Assembly: GCA_013416795.1 (NCBI GenBank)
Contig: RQSC01000154.1
Coordinates: 1 to 24,361, forward strand
Direction: 5' to 3'
Length of the DNA stretch: 24,361 nucleotides
Source of the DNA: Prasinococcaceae sp. CCMP 1430
Lineage: Eukaryota; Prasinodermophyta; Palmophyllophyceae; Prasinococcales; Prasinococcaceae
Of the stretch, positions 8,229-17,604 are shown piece after piece; position 1 is the first letter of the stretch; the number at the start of each line of letters is the position of its first letter. The notes under the pieces are model-generated. The model saw only the letters and a program-made list of their open reading frames with translations, was not told the DNA's origin and ran no database searches. The position numbers were made by a program, and so were the translations under genes.

Positions 8229-9767
8229 GTGAGGGCGAGGGCGAGGGGAAGGGGAAGGCCGCGGTCAAGGGCGAGAGCGAGGAAAAGGGAGGGGGCGAGG
8301 CGGGCGGCGCGGCACTGGATGCGGCGGCTCTGGACTCCAGCGCACCGCTCGACCAGTCGCAGCCTGCCAGGGCCGCCGCGGCGGCCGAGGCCGCCGCCGC
8401 CGTGCCGCCCGACGTGGACCCGGTCGCTTTCAACTCCGCGGAGGCCGTGGCGGCGCGCACGCGCGTGCTCGAGCTCACGCGCTCCGGGCCTGAGCGCGTG
8501 GAGGTCGAGCAGCTGCCGGGCTGGTTCTATCCCAAGTTTCTCGATCGCCTGCCCGCGCTCTTCGGCCGCATGAGCGCCTTCAATGGCCCGATCATCTACT
8601 TCACCGGCGCGCTCTGGGCGGAGACGCAGGGGGCCGAGTTCGACTCGGTGCGCGCGCAGTGGCTCGTGTGGATGGCGCTTGGCTTTTACGTCGTTTACCG
8701 CGTGCGCCTCTGGCTCTGGCGGCGCAACAGGCGCAAGGAGCTCCAGGGGGAGGTTGCGGCCGCGGCGGCCGACAGCGACGCTGCGGCGGAGGGCGTTGAC
8801 GGATCCAGTGCGGATCCCGAAGCCGAGATCGCCGCGCTGCGCACGCGACAGGCCAAGTACGAGTGGCGGCGCTCGAAGCGCGATGCGTGGCTGGACATGT
8901 GCCTGTCGCAACAGATGCTGCTGCCTGCGGGCATGGCTGGGCAGGTGACTATGCTGTGGGTGCTGCCGGCAGTGTGGCTCGCGCGTTGGATCGCGCACGC
9001 CGACCCGCCCTTCCAGTGGCTGCGCCTGGCGCGTGGCGCGGCGACCAACGCCCTGATGCTGGTGTGCGCACCGGTCGCGCTCGCAAGCATGCTCTACGCC
9101 GGGGTGGCGTCGCTCGCCCAGCTTGTGCAGCTCGTCCCCACCGACCCCACGAAGGCCCTCATGCTCACGCCCATGAGCCTGCTCGTTTCGTACACGGTGA
9201 ACCTCGCGCCGTCGGGGCTGTTGTACAAAGCTATCGTCGCGCAGTGGCGCCGCATGCGCAACTGGCAGCGCTGGAGTCGCCAACTCAAGGAGGCTAAGGT
9301 GCGCAGCGCGTGCAGGCGCGCTCTCGCAGGCGATCGCACCTCATTCGGAGCTGCGGCTGGCCGGCGCGCTCGCCCGGCCGCGCGCGCGCGTTGAGCGCGC
9401 GACGCTGACGCGCGCTGCGCGCGCCTCTCTGCAGGAGGAGGCGGCCATCGCGGCCGGTGCGCCGCAGCCGACCAAGGCCCACCCGATGGAGAAGTTTGTG
9501 TGGATTGCGCTGTTCGTGGGGGCCATTGCATTCTCCATGAGCTTCCCCAAGAGATGGTTCAGCGACTTGCCTATCACGGGCATCTTCATCCTGCAGTGGT
9601 GGAACTCGGCCCGGCGCTCCGCGGGCGGCGAGGGCGTCTTCGACGCGGCAATTGACGTCATGATTAACAAGGGCGTCTCCAAGGAGGCGAAGGAGGCGGC
9701 CAAGGAGGTAAAGGACCGCCAGGCGGCGGTAGAGGGCACGGCGCCCCCCCCACCGGCAGCCGCGTAG
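8229..9767 (+). CDS. Multi-pass membrane protein of unknown function, 5' end unresolved
   Basis: I do not recognise this protein. Two exons are clear: up to 9298, and 9435-9767, joined in phase 0 (GCTAAG|GTGCGC...CTGCAG|GAGGAG; 136-base intron). There is no in-frame ATG between a stop at 8132 and an internal Met at 8570. The frame is open through an acidic Gly/Glu/Lys stretch that starts just after a plausible 3' splice site (CGCAG, 8228), so an upstream exon likely supplies the start. From the GTG at 8402, residues 85-106, 176-197, 213-245 and 255-276 are hydrophobic, and exon 2 adds FVWIALFVGAIAFSMSF. A charged, possibly coiled segment (EIAALRTRQAKYEWRRSKRD, about 142-161) separates the first two. 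The C-terminus is Lys/Glu-rich, then poly-Pro. The spacing of the first three segments loosely recalls the Oxa1/EMC3/GET1 superfamily, but I cannot support that. Confidence 0.6.
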
Positions 9768-9893
9768 GAGGGCGTCTGGTTGCGAGCCGCGCGCTCGAGC
9801 GAGGCAGCGCAGCAGCTCTATTTTGGAAGCAAATTTGATTATTATCAGCACTGCGCCGCGCCCCACTGCCCGTCCGGTGAGGCCGTGCGCGCC

Positions 9894-11156
9894 TCACCTG
9901 TAGAATTTCTTCCTCACGAGTCCCTGGAAAAAGTCGAGGCTAGCAGATAGCTCGCGTCGAGAGAGGCGGTACGGCCCGTCCTGTCAGCGCTGCGCATGCA
10001 TGCTGGTGTGCGAGACGCGCGGGCGACGCGCACGCGGGCGGGGGCAGCGCTTGTACGGCACTGAGCTGCGAGAGACATGCTGTACGTCACCTGGGAGTGC
10101 TACTACGTACCTGTTGCCGTCGGGGTGGAGCTCGTATCTCTCGCCGGAGGCGTCCTCGGCCAGCAGGTAGCCACCAGGCGTGAGGCCCTTGATCACCATC
10201 CGCAGGGATGAGCCGGCCTCCAGGAGGGTCACACGCTGGTTCGTGTGCAGCCAACTTGCTGTGTACTCGTCCTCGAGGGCCTGGAAGCCGCGCTCGCGCA
10301 TCCGTGCCTCCAGTGACTCGTACTCCCGGAGCGTGGCGGCAAGCAGAGCTTCACGGCTGAGCAGCGGCGCGTCCGACTCTCCTCCAGTCGCCTCCCTGAG
10401 CAGCGCATTGACGCACGTGGTTGGCTCCTCGTTGCTGACATTCACACCGAAGCCGATTGCGACGCGAAAGGTGCCGCCGGCATAGGTGCTCTGGCACAGT
10501 ACGCCGCCGATCTTGTGCTTCCCGGCGTAGAGATCATTGGGCCACTTGATGCGCACGCCCAGGTCGCGGCTGGTGAGCGTGCGCAGCGCCCGAATGACCG
10601 CGAGCGAGATGACGTACTGCACGTGCGGCAGCGTTGCGCCGTCGTGCCACTCGGTAACGAATGTCGCGCACAGGCATCCGCGCGGCGACGTCCACGCATT
10701 GCCGCCCCGACCAACGCCAGAGCGTTGAACGTCTGCGACCACGACCGCGCCGTCGACGAACGCGCCCATGTTGTTGTAAATGATTGGCTGCGTCGACGGA
10801 ACGACAGCCGCGTAGTGGCACACGGCGCCAATGCGCGGCGCTCCGTCCCCGCTCTGTTGCAGCGTGGCGAAGTACGCCGACGTGTCGAACTCGCAGCCGC
10901 CAGCTTGCCCCGAGCTGCCGAACGACACGTGCACCCGCGCAGCCGCCACGTCCTCTGCGCTTGCGTCGCCACCTGCGGAGCTCAACGACGCGGCCTTGCC
11001 CGCCGCGCCCTTCCGTTCCACGCGCAGGGAGCCCTCAGCACTCCCGGCGGCGGCGGCGTACGCCACTCGGGCGCGCTCGAGCGCCGCCGGCGCGACAGCC
11101 GCCGTGCACACCTCGTCCACGCCGCTCTCCTGCGCGGGGGCGCCGGCGCCGCCCAT
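9894..11156 (-). CDS. HLCS: Biotin-protein ligase (holocarboxylase synthetase)
   Basis: The enzyme makes biotinyl-AMP and attaches biotin to a lysine of carboxylases such as acetyl-CoA carboxylase. Exon 1 is 11156-10111 and exon 2 is 9939-9894. The intron, 10110-9940 (GTACGTAG...CTGCTAG, 171 bases), is supported because the joined end reads HPDGNSLDFFQGLVRKK, matching the plant HCS1 C-terminus; reading through would add unrelated sequence. The protein has 363 residues from the ATG at 11156. An N-terminal region (FDTSAYFATL) like plant HCS1 precedes the catalytic core. The core has DVQRSGVGRGGN, W.SPRGCL, QYVISLAV, the KWPND motif and KIGGVLC, followed by the ligase C-terminal domain. The usual GRGR loop reads GVGR, so its first arginine is missing. 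It is tail-to-tail with the membrane-protein gene, 126 bases apart. Confidence 0.93.
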
Positions 11157-11522
11157 CGCCACAGCCGCGGACCGCTGGCACGCGGCGCGCGCGAAGGCGC
11201 GCGGCGCGCACGCAGGCACCCGCTCCCGCCGCGGCCGCCCGTAGCATGCACCACAGGGGCCCGCCCCGCCCACGTCACCCCCTTCCCACCCCACGCCCTG
11301 CGCGCAGCGCGCGGTGTGGTGGCCGCCAGCGGCCTCTGCATCTCCGCCGCTCGCCGCTCACCCGGGTCTACTCCGAACAAATACAGTACTCCCAAGGTTG
11401 AACGGGAAGCAACCCGGTGTGCGTGAGCTACTCGGGTCTAATCCGGGGAAATTTCGGAGTCGAAGGCGCTTCCATCTTCGCTTGCGATGGGTATTACTGT
11501 ATGTACACTTACACGGGGTGGC
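11157..11522. other. Spacer between two minus-strand genes
   Basis: This 366-base gap should contain the promoter of the ligase and the 3' end of the RING gene, both on the minus strand. ACCCGGGTCTACTCCGAAC (about 11358) and ACTCGGGTCTAATCCGGGG (about 11431) form an imperfect direct repeat. ACTCCGAA and TTCGGAGT form an 8-base inverted pair across 11369-11461. No open frame looks coding. Confidence 0.5.
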
Positions 11523-12174
11523 CTACCGGTGGTGCGTGCGGCACAGGGGGCAGGCGGCGCTCCTGTAGGCCCACTGCGTGGCGCACTTGGCGCACAGGGC
11601 GTGGCCACAGCCGCCGTACACCGCCACCTCTTCCAAGCCGTCGTCGCCCCCGAGCCCGCGAAAGCACACCGGGCACTCGGCGGCGAGGAGGCCTGCGAGC
11701 GACTGATACGAGGACGAGCCGTGCATGCTGCCGCCAGCCACCGAACTGTGAGGGGGAAAAGGCCGTCGTTGGCGAGTTGTAGGGGGTATGAGGAAGAGGT
11801 GGGAGTGCGGCCAGGGGCGTCAGTCGAAGTGTGTGTGTGCGCGCGCGCGAGCGAGCGAGCGCGTGAGTGAGCGTGGCGTGGACGCCTGCGCGGCGGGAAA
11901 CGGCGCACCTGAGTTCGCTCATGCTGTCGTCGCCACGTTCGCTCTCAGGCACAAATATGCTCCCATCGTCGACGGCCTCGCTGAATGCCACGAGCGGGGG
12001 GCGGCGTCGGTGCATGCCGCACCGCCGGTGGAGGCTGGACAGCGCGCCTCCCACCTTGCACACCACCTCCAAGCCTCCGACCGAGGCGATCGCCAGCTGC
12101 GCGAGCGGCCCAGCGCCGGCCAAAGTCGCGGCGGCGCCGAGCCACGCGAGCGGGTATATGCTCGTTCTGCTCAT
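11523..12174 (-). CDS. Small membrane-anchored RING finger protein
   Basis: This is a probable E3 ubiquitin ligase. Exon 1 is 12174-11909 and exon 2 is 11745-11523, joined in phase 2 (GAACTCAG|GTGCGCC...CCCTCACAG|TTCGG; 163-base intron). The product has 162 residues. A hydrophobic N-terminal segment (IYPLAWLGAAATLAGAGPLA, about residues 6-25) may anchor it. A middle part follows (FSEAVDDGSIFVPESERGDD). The C-terminal RING has the C3HC4 pattern: ECPVCF, then YGGCGHALCAKCATQW, then CPLCRTHHR, ending two residues later. Exon 1 alone reads on into intron sequence in a different frame, so the splice is needed to reach the RING. The arrangement of an N-terminal membrane anchor and a C-terminal RING loosely resembles organelle-anchored ligases such as MUL1, but no MUL1 domain is evident. 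Confidence 0.8.
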
Positions 12175-13193
12175 GTCTGTTGCCACTGAGGCCGCTGCCG
12201 CGACCGCTCGCGCGCGCGCGGCCCGCTCGGGGAGCCCCGGCGCGCGTGTGCCGGCCCGCTCGAGGGTCGGTTTGTCGGTTCCGGTCCCCCGCGACCACGG
12301 GAATTCGCCCGCGCCTGCGCGGATCTCCGCATGGCGGCGAACCCGCGCAACCGCGGCCCCGCCGCTCTTTCGCGCGGCGCCGGCCGCGGTTTCGGATCTT
12401 CGCCGGGCCGGCGCGATCTGCCGGGCGCGGATTGATAAGATTGGGATTGCGCGCGTGCGCGCGCCGCGCGCGCGCCCACCTCACCAGCAATCAACTGATA
12501 GGGTTCAACACACAGATCAAAGTACCTTCAGAAAAAACGGAGTGCGCGCGGAATTGCACCCCAAACGCGCGCGTACTGATGGTACCATCTGATGGTTCGG
12601 CGCAACGGCGCGAGCGCCAGCGTCCGACCGAACCGTTTCGCTTCCCCTCCAGGCTGGCCTGGCGAGGCGTCGGTCGGCAGCGAGAGTGACCAACTGCGTT
12701 GCTGTTGGTTGTGGCATGTCGCTACTGGCTGGCTGGCTCGCCTTGCTTGCGGGGTTTGCCACAGACAGACAGAGAGAATTCAATCAATCGATCGGCAACG
12801 GACATCGGGCCGGACATCGATCGATCGATCGATCGATCGAGGACCTCTCGCACCGACTGACGGACTGACAGGTGGGCTTGGGGACCCGTCCCGGATGGGC
12901 GACACCCGCGCTCCCGCCGCTTCCGCCGCCGCGGGGACCGCGCGCTTGCAGGAACGGACCCGGAAACGGACAGACGCCGCGCCGGCCGCAACGGCCCTCG
13001 CGCGCCGCGGCCGATCGCGCGGGCGTTTGTCGGCGTCGCCTTTCGCGCAGCGTTCCGCGCGCGCGCGCGCGCTCGAGCGCATGCCATTTGACCTGTCGAT
13101 GCGCGAACGCGTGTGGATACTGACAGGCTCCCTCTGCCCGCGCCTGGAGTAAAATACGGTTCGGACATTCGCAGACTTGGGTCCTACCTTTGG
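12175..13193. other. Divergent intergenic region, no gene recognised
   Basis: This kilobase lies between the start of the RING gene (-) and the TPR gene (+). Apart from the ATCG microsatellite I see low-complexity GC sequence and a more AT-rich stretch around 12490-12600. An open frame from an ATG at 12898 (beginning MGDTRAPAAS) could belong to a first exon of the TPR gene, but no splice junction confirms it. Confidence 0.45.
12816..12840. repeat. (ATCG)n microsatellite
   Basis: Six ATCG units follow shorter ATCAATCGATCG matches from about 12781. The unit is self-complementary, so the run can fold on itself. Confidence 0.95.
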
Positions 13194-14799
13194 ATGAATG
13201 CGATAATCCGCGCCACGAATCTGCCACGTAGGCGCCACGCGGCGCGGCGCGGCGCTGCAGCGCGGGGGGGGGGGGCGAGCGCTGGCCGCGCGAGCGCTGA
13301 CGCCGCCCGCCCCGCGCGGCGCCGTGCGACGCTCGCTCCGCAGTCGGGCGAGTTCCTCAAGGCCGCTGCGACGTACACCAAGGCGATCAAGTCGGCAGGC
13401 AAGGATGCGGCCAAGGACAAGGCCCTCGCGCCTGTCTACTCCAACCGCTCGGCGGCCTTCCTCAAGCTCAACAAGCTGAAGCAGGCGCTCGCGGATGCGA
13501 ACACGTGCACCGAGATCAAGCCCGAGTGGGAGAAGGGTGCGCTGCGCTCAAACAGAAGTGTGCCGCGCCGCCCGGAGCTGCGGCGCTCGGCGCTGACACA
13601 ATGCGCAACGCCTGCTTCCCCCTCCCGCAGGCTGGTTCCGCAAGGGCATGGCGCACGAGGCGCTGGCTGCCGTGGGTGGCGACGCCGCTGTCGAGCGCAA
13701 GGCCGCTGAGGCAGCCTATGCCAAGGCGGCCGAGCTCGCACCCGAGTCGAAGGACATCGCCGCCAAGGCCAAGGCGGCAGGCGGCAGGCAGAGGCGGAGC
13801 AACAAGCCTGGCCGCGCGGCGGCCGCTGCTGAAGCCTCTGCTGCCGACAAGTTCGCCTTCCCTGAGGTGCAGGCGCGCGCCAAGGCGCGCGGCGACAAGG
13901 CATGGGCCACCGACGAGCTGGGCCGGGGCGAGAAGGCCTGGCTCGAGGCCGCCCGCGCTCCCTCCAAGCTCAAGGGCGAGGACATCGCCCATGCGCCCGA
14001 GTTTGTGACCTCGCTCGTCAAGGCCGGCGAGGCCGTCAACGCCATCGGCCACTGGATGGGCGCGTACCTGCAGCTCGCGCAGAAGCAGAAGCCGACCAAC
14101 GCGCCGTGGTTCTACGAGGCGCCAGGTTTGGTCCAGATGCTCGACCTCGGTCTGTGGCAATGTCTCCTCGACGCGCTCGGCCATGTCGTGCTGGTGATCA
14201 TCGGGGCCGAGTCGCAGAAGGGGTCGTCCGTGGCGGACGCCGCTGCAGAGGCGGGCGCGGCGCTGGCGCACGCGTGCGCGGGCGTGCTGCACAACCTCCT
14301 GGGCCCCTCGCTGCGCGCCTGGCCCTCGCGCCAGGAGCACACGCAGCTCCTTGTCGCGTTCATGAAGGTGTGCGAGACCGAAAACACATTCCTGACCCTC
14401 CCGCCTGGCACAGAGGTGCCGCGCTCGGCTGAGATGGGCAAGTTCCTCACGCTTGCGGGGCAGCTGCTCGGCGATGCCGAGGCGTTCGCTGCGCTCACGG
14501 GCCACGCGCTCCTCACGCGCGTGCGCCTGAACATCCTACGCGCGCAAACCGCGCACGCGCGCGCTACCACCGACGCCGACAAGGAGAAGTGGAACAAGGA
14601 GGCGGTGGCCTCCGCCAGGGTGCTCGTGCTGCTGCTGCGCGTGCGCGAGGCGGGAAAATGGGAGGCGGTCGCCGAGCCCCTCTGCGATACCGAGGGGGCC
14701 AAGTCCTTCCACGGGGAGGTGGCTGGCTGCGTCACTCAGCACGAGATCCTGGCCAACGCCGCGCCGAAGTTCGGCTTCACGGGCTCATTCGGCCTGTAA
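13194..14799 (+). CDS. TPR-repeat protein with unknown helical C-terminal domain
   Basis: A co-chaperone or scaffold role is likely from the TPRs, but the client is unknown. The supported exons end at 13536 and resume at 13631, with a 94-base intron in phase 1 (GAGAAGG|GTGCGCTG...CCCGCAG|GCTGG). The join restores a TPR: SNRSAAFLKLNKLKQALADA, then EIKPEWEKGWFRKGMAHEAL. The first TPR helix begins at SGEFLKAAATYTKAI. The frame is open back to an ATG at 13194, but that N-terminal part is Arg/Ala-rich and crosses a G12 run (13264-13275). A 3' splice site (CTCCGCAG, ending 13343) just before SGEF suggests an earlier first exon instead. After an Ala/Lys-rich linker, about 300 residues are helical and Ala/Leu-rich (for example APWFYEAPGLVQMLDLGLW, then LLGPSLRAWPSRQEHTQLL). 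I do not recognise that part. Confidence 0.72.
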
Positions 14800-14991
14800 G
14801 GATTTTTCAGAATCGCCGCTTGGGCACGGTGCCACGCACTGCTCTTCTGCGCGCCCACGCCTGCGTCGCCCGCGCGCCCCAGCGCGCTGGGGCGCAATGC
14901 GCTCACGGGCAGCAAGCGGCTGCTGAGTCATTGCAGCACAATATTACATCAAATGGTACAACAGACTCCCTCCACCGGGCCAATGAGTGTG
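14800..14991. other. Convergent intergenic spacer
   Basis: This 192-base gap lies between the stops of the TPR gene (+) and the ALKBH1-like gene (-). It holds the 3' ends of both; an AATATTACATCAAATGG stretch at 14940-14956 is its only AT-rich part. No gene seen. Confidence 0.5.
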
Positions 14992-16193
14992 TCACGTTCG
15001 CGGGACAACGGGCGCCGAGTGGCGGAGGTTGATGTTGATCCGGCGCCTCGCCAGCCATTGGTCTGCTGCCACCGACGCCTGGTGGTGGACATCGCCAGCA
15101 CGCAACGTGGCATCGTCAGCTGCGCCGCAGCCGCTCGCGCGCCTCGCGGCATCTGGGCGAGCTCGGAGCCTCTGCCCGACCTCGGCATCCTCCTTGCCTT
15201 CCTCTTTTGCATCGCCAGTGAGGATTCTCGGCACCGCGTGGTAGTGAAATCTGGCCGGACCGCTGAGCAACAGCACGTCGCCGCTCCTGAGGAGCAGCGG
15301 CGTGGGCTCCGTTTGTTTGTCTTCGCCTCCAATGAGGAACACGCACGGCACGCCGAGCGATACGCTCACGATTGGCTGTGATAGATCCTCCTCGGTGTCG
15401 TCTTTGTGGAAACACAAGCGGTCGGAGACACCCGCGTAGAAGTTCACGATTGCGGCGTCGAATACTGGCTCGCGTTCGCAATTGCGCGCGAGTGCACCTG
15501 ACGCATGCGCAAGGCGGACGATGCGGGAACCAAGCTCTCTGAGTTCCTCAGGGAGCTTGCGCGAAGTCTCCACCACATCCTCTGCCGCCGCCGCGCCGGC
15601 CACATCGTATCCGCGCGAGTTCCAGTTGAACTGCCTGCCGAGCGTGGTCCACCGCAGGCGCCCGCTCTTGCGCCCTGCCGGCGCTGCGAGGCTGGCCCAT
15701 GCGGGGGCGCGGCCGTGTGTGGCTGTGTACCAGCGTTCCCTCTGGCTCGGGTCGTCGTGCGCATCCATGTTGCAGCCGGCAAGCTCAGGCGACAGCCAGT
15801 CATCGAGGGCGCGCGTCGCCAGCGCAGCAGCGACCCCCTTGCCTACTGCCTCTGGGAGCACGACCACGCCCGGCGCGCTCTTGAGCGTGCAGCACCTCTG
15901 CCCGCCCGCGCACTTCGTCTCAACACCGTGGCGCGTCCGCGAGCGCTCGCAGTCGAAGTCCACGATGGCATCGCTCGCCGGCGCGTGCAGCGCCGCCGTG
16001 CGCACCGGCACGAGCCGCACGCGTCTCCCCGGGGGGTGTAACGGGGTCCTGTTAGCTCGCGCCGCCGCCGTGACCGCTCGGCGCGCACGAGCGCGAAGCG
16101 CTTCTCCGCTGCGCGCAGCGCCGTGCGCTCGGCTGGGGAAGACGCCTCGCCGGGGCTGCTCTCCTGGCCCCCAGCTGCTGCCGCCGCCGCCAT
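14992..16193 (-). CDS. ALKBH1: ALKBH1-like Fe(II)/2-oxoglutarate dioxygenase, frame change near 5' end
   Basis: AlkB homologues oxidatively demethylate nucleic acids; ALKBH1 acts on tRNA and DNA in nucleus and mitochondria. The main frame has LRWTTLGRQFNWNSRGYD, the ALKBH1 signature. The iron ligands follow: HKD (His codon at 15406-15408) and the His of HYHAVPRIL. Near the end are RRININLR, with the 2-oxoglutarate arginines, and GDVLLLSG. This frame has no ATG before codon 167 and opens with a GTG at 16266. The best N-terminus, from the ATG at 16193 (MAAAAAAGGQ, then RTALRAAEKRFALV), is in another frame. The two must be joined between about 16080 and 16000. A CTAACAG at 16049-16055 could be a branch/3' splice site, but I found no convincing 5' partner, so a tiny intron, an alternative first exon or a sequence error are all possible. 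The gene is head-to-head with the J-protein gene. Confidence 0.88.
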
Positions 16194-16478
16194 CGCGGCG
16201 CAGTGTGGCACGCGCGACGGTGAAAACCAGAACGCGGACGGGTGTGGACGGCGGCGGACGCACCACACAGCGCTCGCTCGGCGGCTCAGCCCTCTCTGGC
16301 GTGCGCTTGCTGCTCGCTTGCTCGTGCGCGTGTCAAGTGGCGGCACGTGGCGCGGCGCGCGGCGTGATGCGCGTGATGCATGGCTAGCTAGGCGCTCGCT
16401 GGTTGGCGTGCGAGTGCGTCGATCGTGGGGAGAAGGTGCATGTGACTTTTCGAGTGTAGGGTGGAGTCGTCCGCCGTG
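16194..16478. promoter_or_regulatory. Divergent promoter region, ALKBH1-like / J protein
   Basis: This 285-base interval lies between two start codons pointing away from each other, so it should hold both promoters and 5' leaders. ATGCAT and GCTAGCTAGGC palindromes sit near 16376-16392. No TATA box is obvious. The role is inferred from geometry alone. Confidence 0.4.
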
Positions 16479-17585
16479 ATGTCGAGCGCGCGACGCAGGG
16501 GCACGGATGGCCGGCTGCTGCTCCTTTGGGGGTTCGCGCTAGCGCTCGCGCCGCTGGCAGTGGGCTCTGCCGCCCGAGACGCGTACGCAACGCTGGGCGT
16601 GGCACGCTCTGCGAGCGCGTCGCAGATCCGCAGCGCCTTCCGCAGTAGGGCGCTCACCCTGCATCCAGACAAAAATCCGCCAGAGAAGCGCGCCGCCGCC
16701 GAGCGCAAGTTCGCCGCCCTCGGTGAGGCGTACGAGACGCTGAGCGATCCCGCGAAGAGGCGGGCATACGACGCCGCCGGGGGCGCCGCTAGGAGTGGCC
16801 AAGGAGTTGCAACAAGTCGCGCGCAGCAGCAGCCGTACTGGAAGGGGAGACGCCCTCCTGGCTTCAGCGGTGGTGATGGCGGCGGCGGCCGTGGGCGCAC
16901 TTCCCAGCAGCAGCAGCGGGAGCAGCAGCAGGAGCAGGAGCAGCGAAAGCAGAGGCAGAAACGGGAGAAGCAGAAGCAGAAGCAGAGCAAGAAGCAGTCG
17001 CAGTCGCAGTCGCAGCAGCACCAGCACCAACAGCAGCAGCAGCAAAGGACGACGAAATCGCAATACGCGGGCGAACACATGCATGAGACGCCCGAGCAGT
17101 CATCCGCGCCTCAGGCAGAACCAGAGCGCCTGCCCGCGCCACTCTCTCGTGCAGTCGCAGACGAGCAGTGCCCCATAGGCTCGCCGCTGTGTGTGCTGTT
17201 GGTCATGCCTCACGTGTCGTTGCAGAGCCGCGTGGACTCGATATATCAGGCGCTGCGGACGGCAGCAGAATTGCGATTGAACGATGGGAGCGCACTGCGT
17301 GTGTCCTTCGTTGACAGCAACGCCGAGCCGACGCTGGCGAGTGCCATGTACGTCTTGCAGGCCGACGCCTCGCGCGCGCGCGCTGGCGGCAAGCCTCAGC
17401 CCAGCCTGTGGGGGCGCGACGTCACGGTCGTTGCATACAAGCGGAAACATGCGGGCGCGGAGCGCGCGGCCGTGCTAACAGGCTCCGCATCACCCACCAA
17501 CGCGGTCGCCTTCGCGCGCTCGGCTGTCGGCGGGGACCTGAGCTTCGTGAGCACTTCCGGCGATCTCATGCGGCACCTATTGTAA
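16479..17585 (+). CDS. Secreted/ER-type J-domain protein with Gln-rich linker
   Basis: J proteins stimulate the ATPase of Hsp70 partners, here probably the ER Hsp70 (BiP). The ATG at 16479 gives 368 residues; the frame extends six codons upstream to a GTG. Residues 1-32 form a signal peptide (basic start, then [20 protein letters not shown]). The J domain begins directly after it, about 34-99: DAYATLGV, the HPD motif at 62-64, [14 protein letters not shown] short Gly-rich piece is followed by a Gln/Lys/Arg-rich stretch, about 142-192, encoded by imperfect CAG repeats. The C-terminal 130 residues ([14 protein letters not shown], then VSFVDSN, then [10 protein letters not shown]) have the strand/helix order of a thioredoxin-like fold without an active CxxC; that is inference. 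No cysteine-rich DnaJ zinc domain and no KDEL-type signal are present. The stop lies only 19 bases from the next gene's stop. Confidence 0.85.
   Translation: MSSARRRGTDGRLLLLWGFALALAPLAVGSAARDAYATLGVARSASASQIRSAFRSRALTLHPDKNPPEKRAAAERKFAALGEAYETLSDPAKRRAYDAAGGAARSGQGVATSRAQQQPYWKGRRPPGFSGGDGGGGRGRTSQQQQREQQQEQEQRKQRQKREKQKQKQSKKQSQSQSQQHQHQQQQQQRTTKSQYAGEHMHETPEQSSAPQAEPERLPAPLSRAVADEQCPIGSPLCVLLVMPHVSLQSRVDSIYQALRTAAELRLNDGSALRVSFVDSNAEPTLASAMYVLQADASRARAGGKPQPSLWGRDVTVVAYKRKHAGAERAAVLTGSASPTNAVAFARSAVGGDLSFVSTSGDLMRHLL
16912..17046 (+). repeat. Imperfect CAG/AAG trinucleotide tract, coding
   Basis: Runs of CAG, with AAG, GAG and TCG interruptions, encode the Gln-rich linker of the J protein. 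The interruptions keep the tract from being a pure microsatellite, but length variation between strains is likely. Confidence 0.85.
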
Positions 17586-17604
17586 ACGAAAAATTATACA
17601 TTGC

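Noticed and set aside
9984-10110. Direct read-through at the end of the biotin ligase
   Set aside because: The extension is unrelated to the family, whereas splicing from 10111 to 9939 gives the conserved C-terminus, so these bases are intron.
11746-11908. Continuous minus-strand frame through the RING gene intron
   Set aside because: Reading on from exon 1 never reaches the RING in frame; the splice does, in the right phase.
12592-13152. Plus-strand 186-codon frame upstream of the TPR gene
   Set aside because: Composition shifts abruptly and it crosses the ATCG microsatellite; no homology recognised. Part of it could be a first exon but this cannot be shown.
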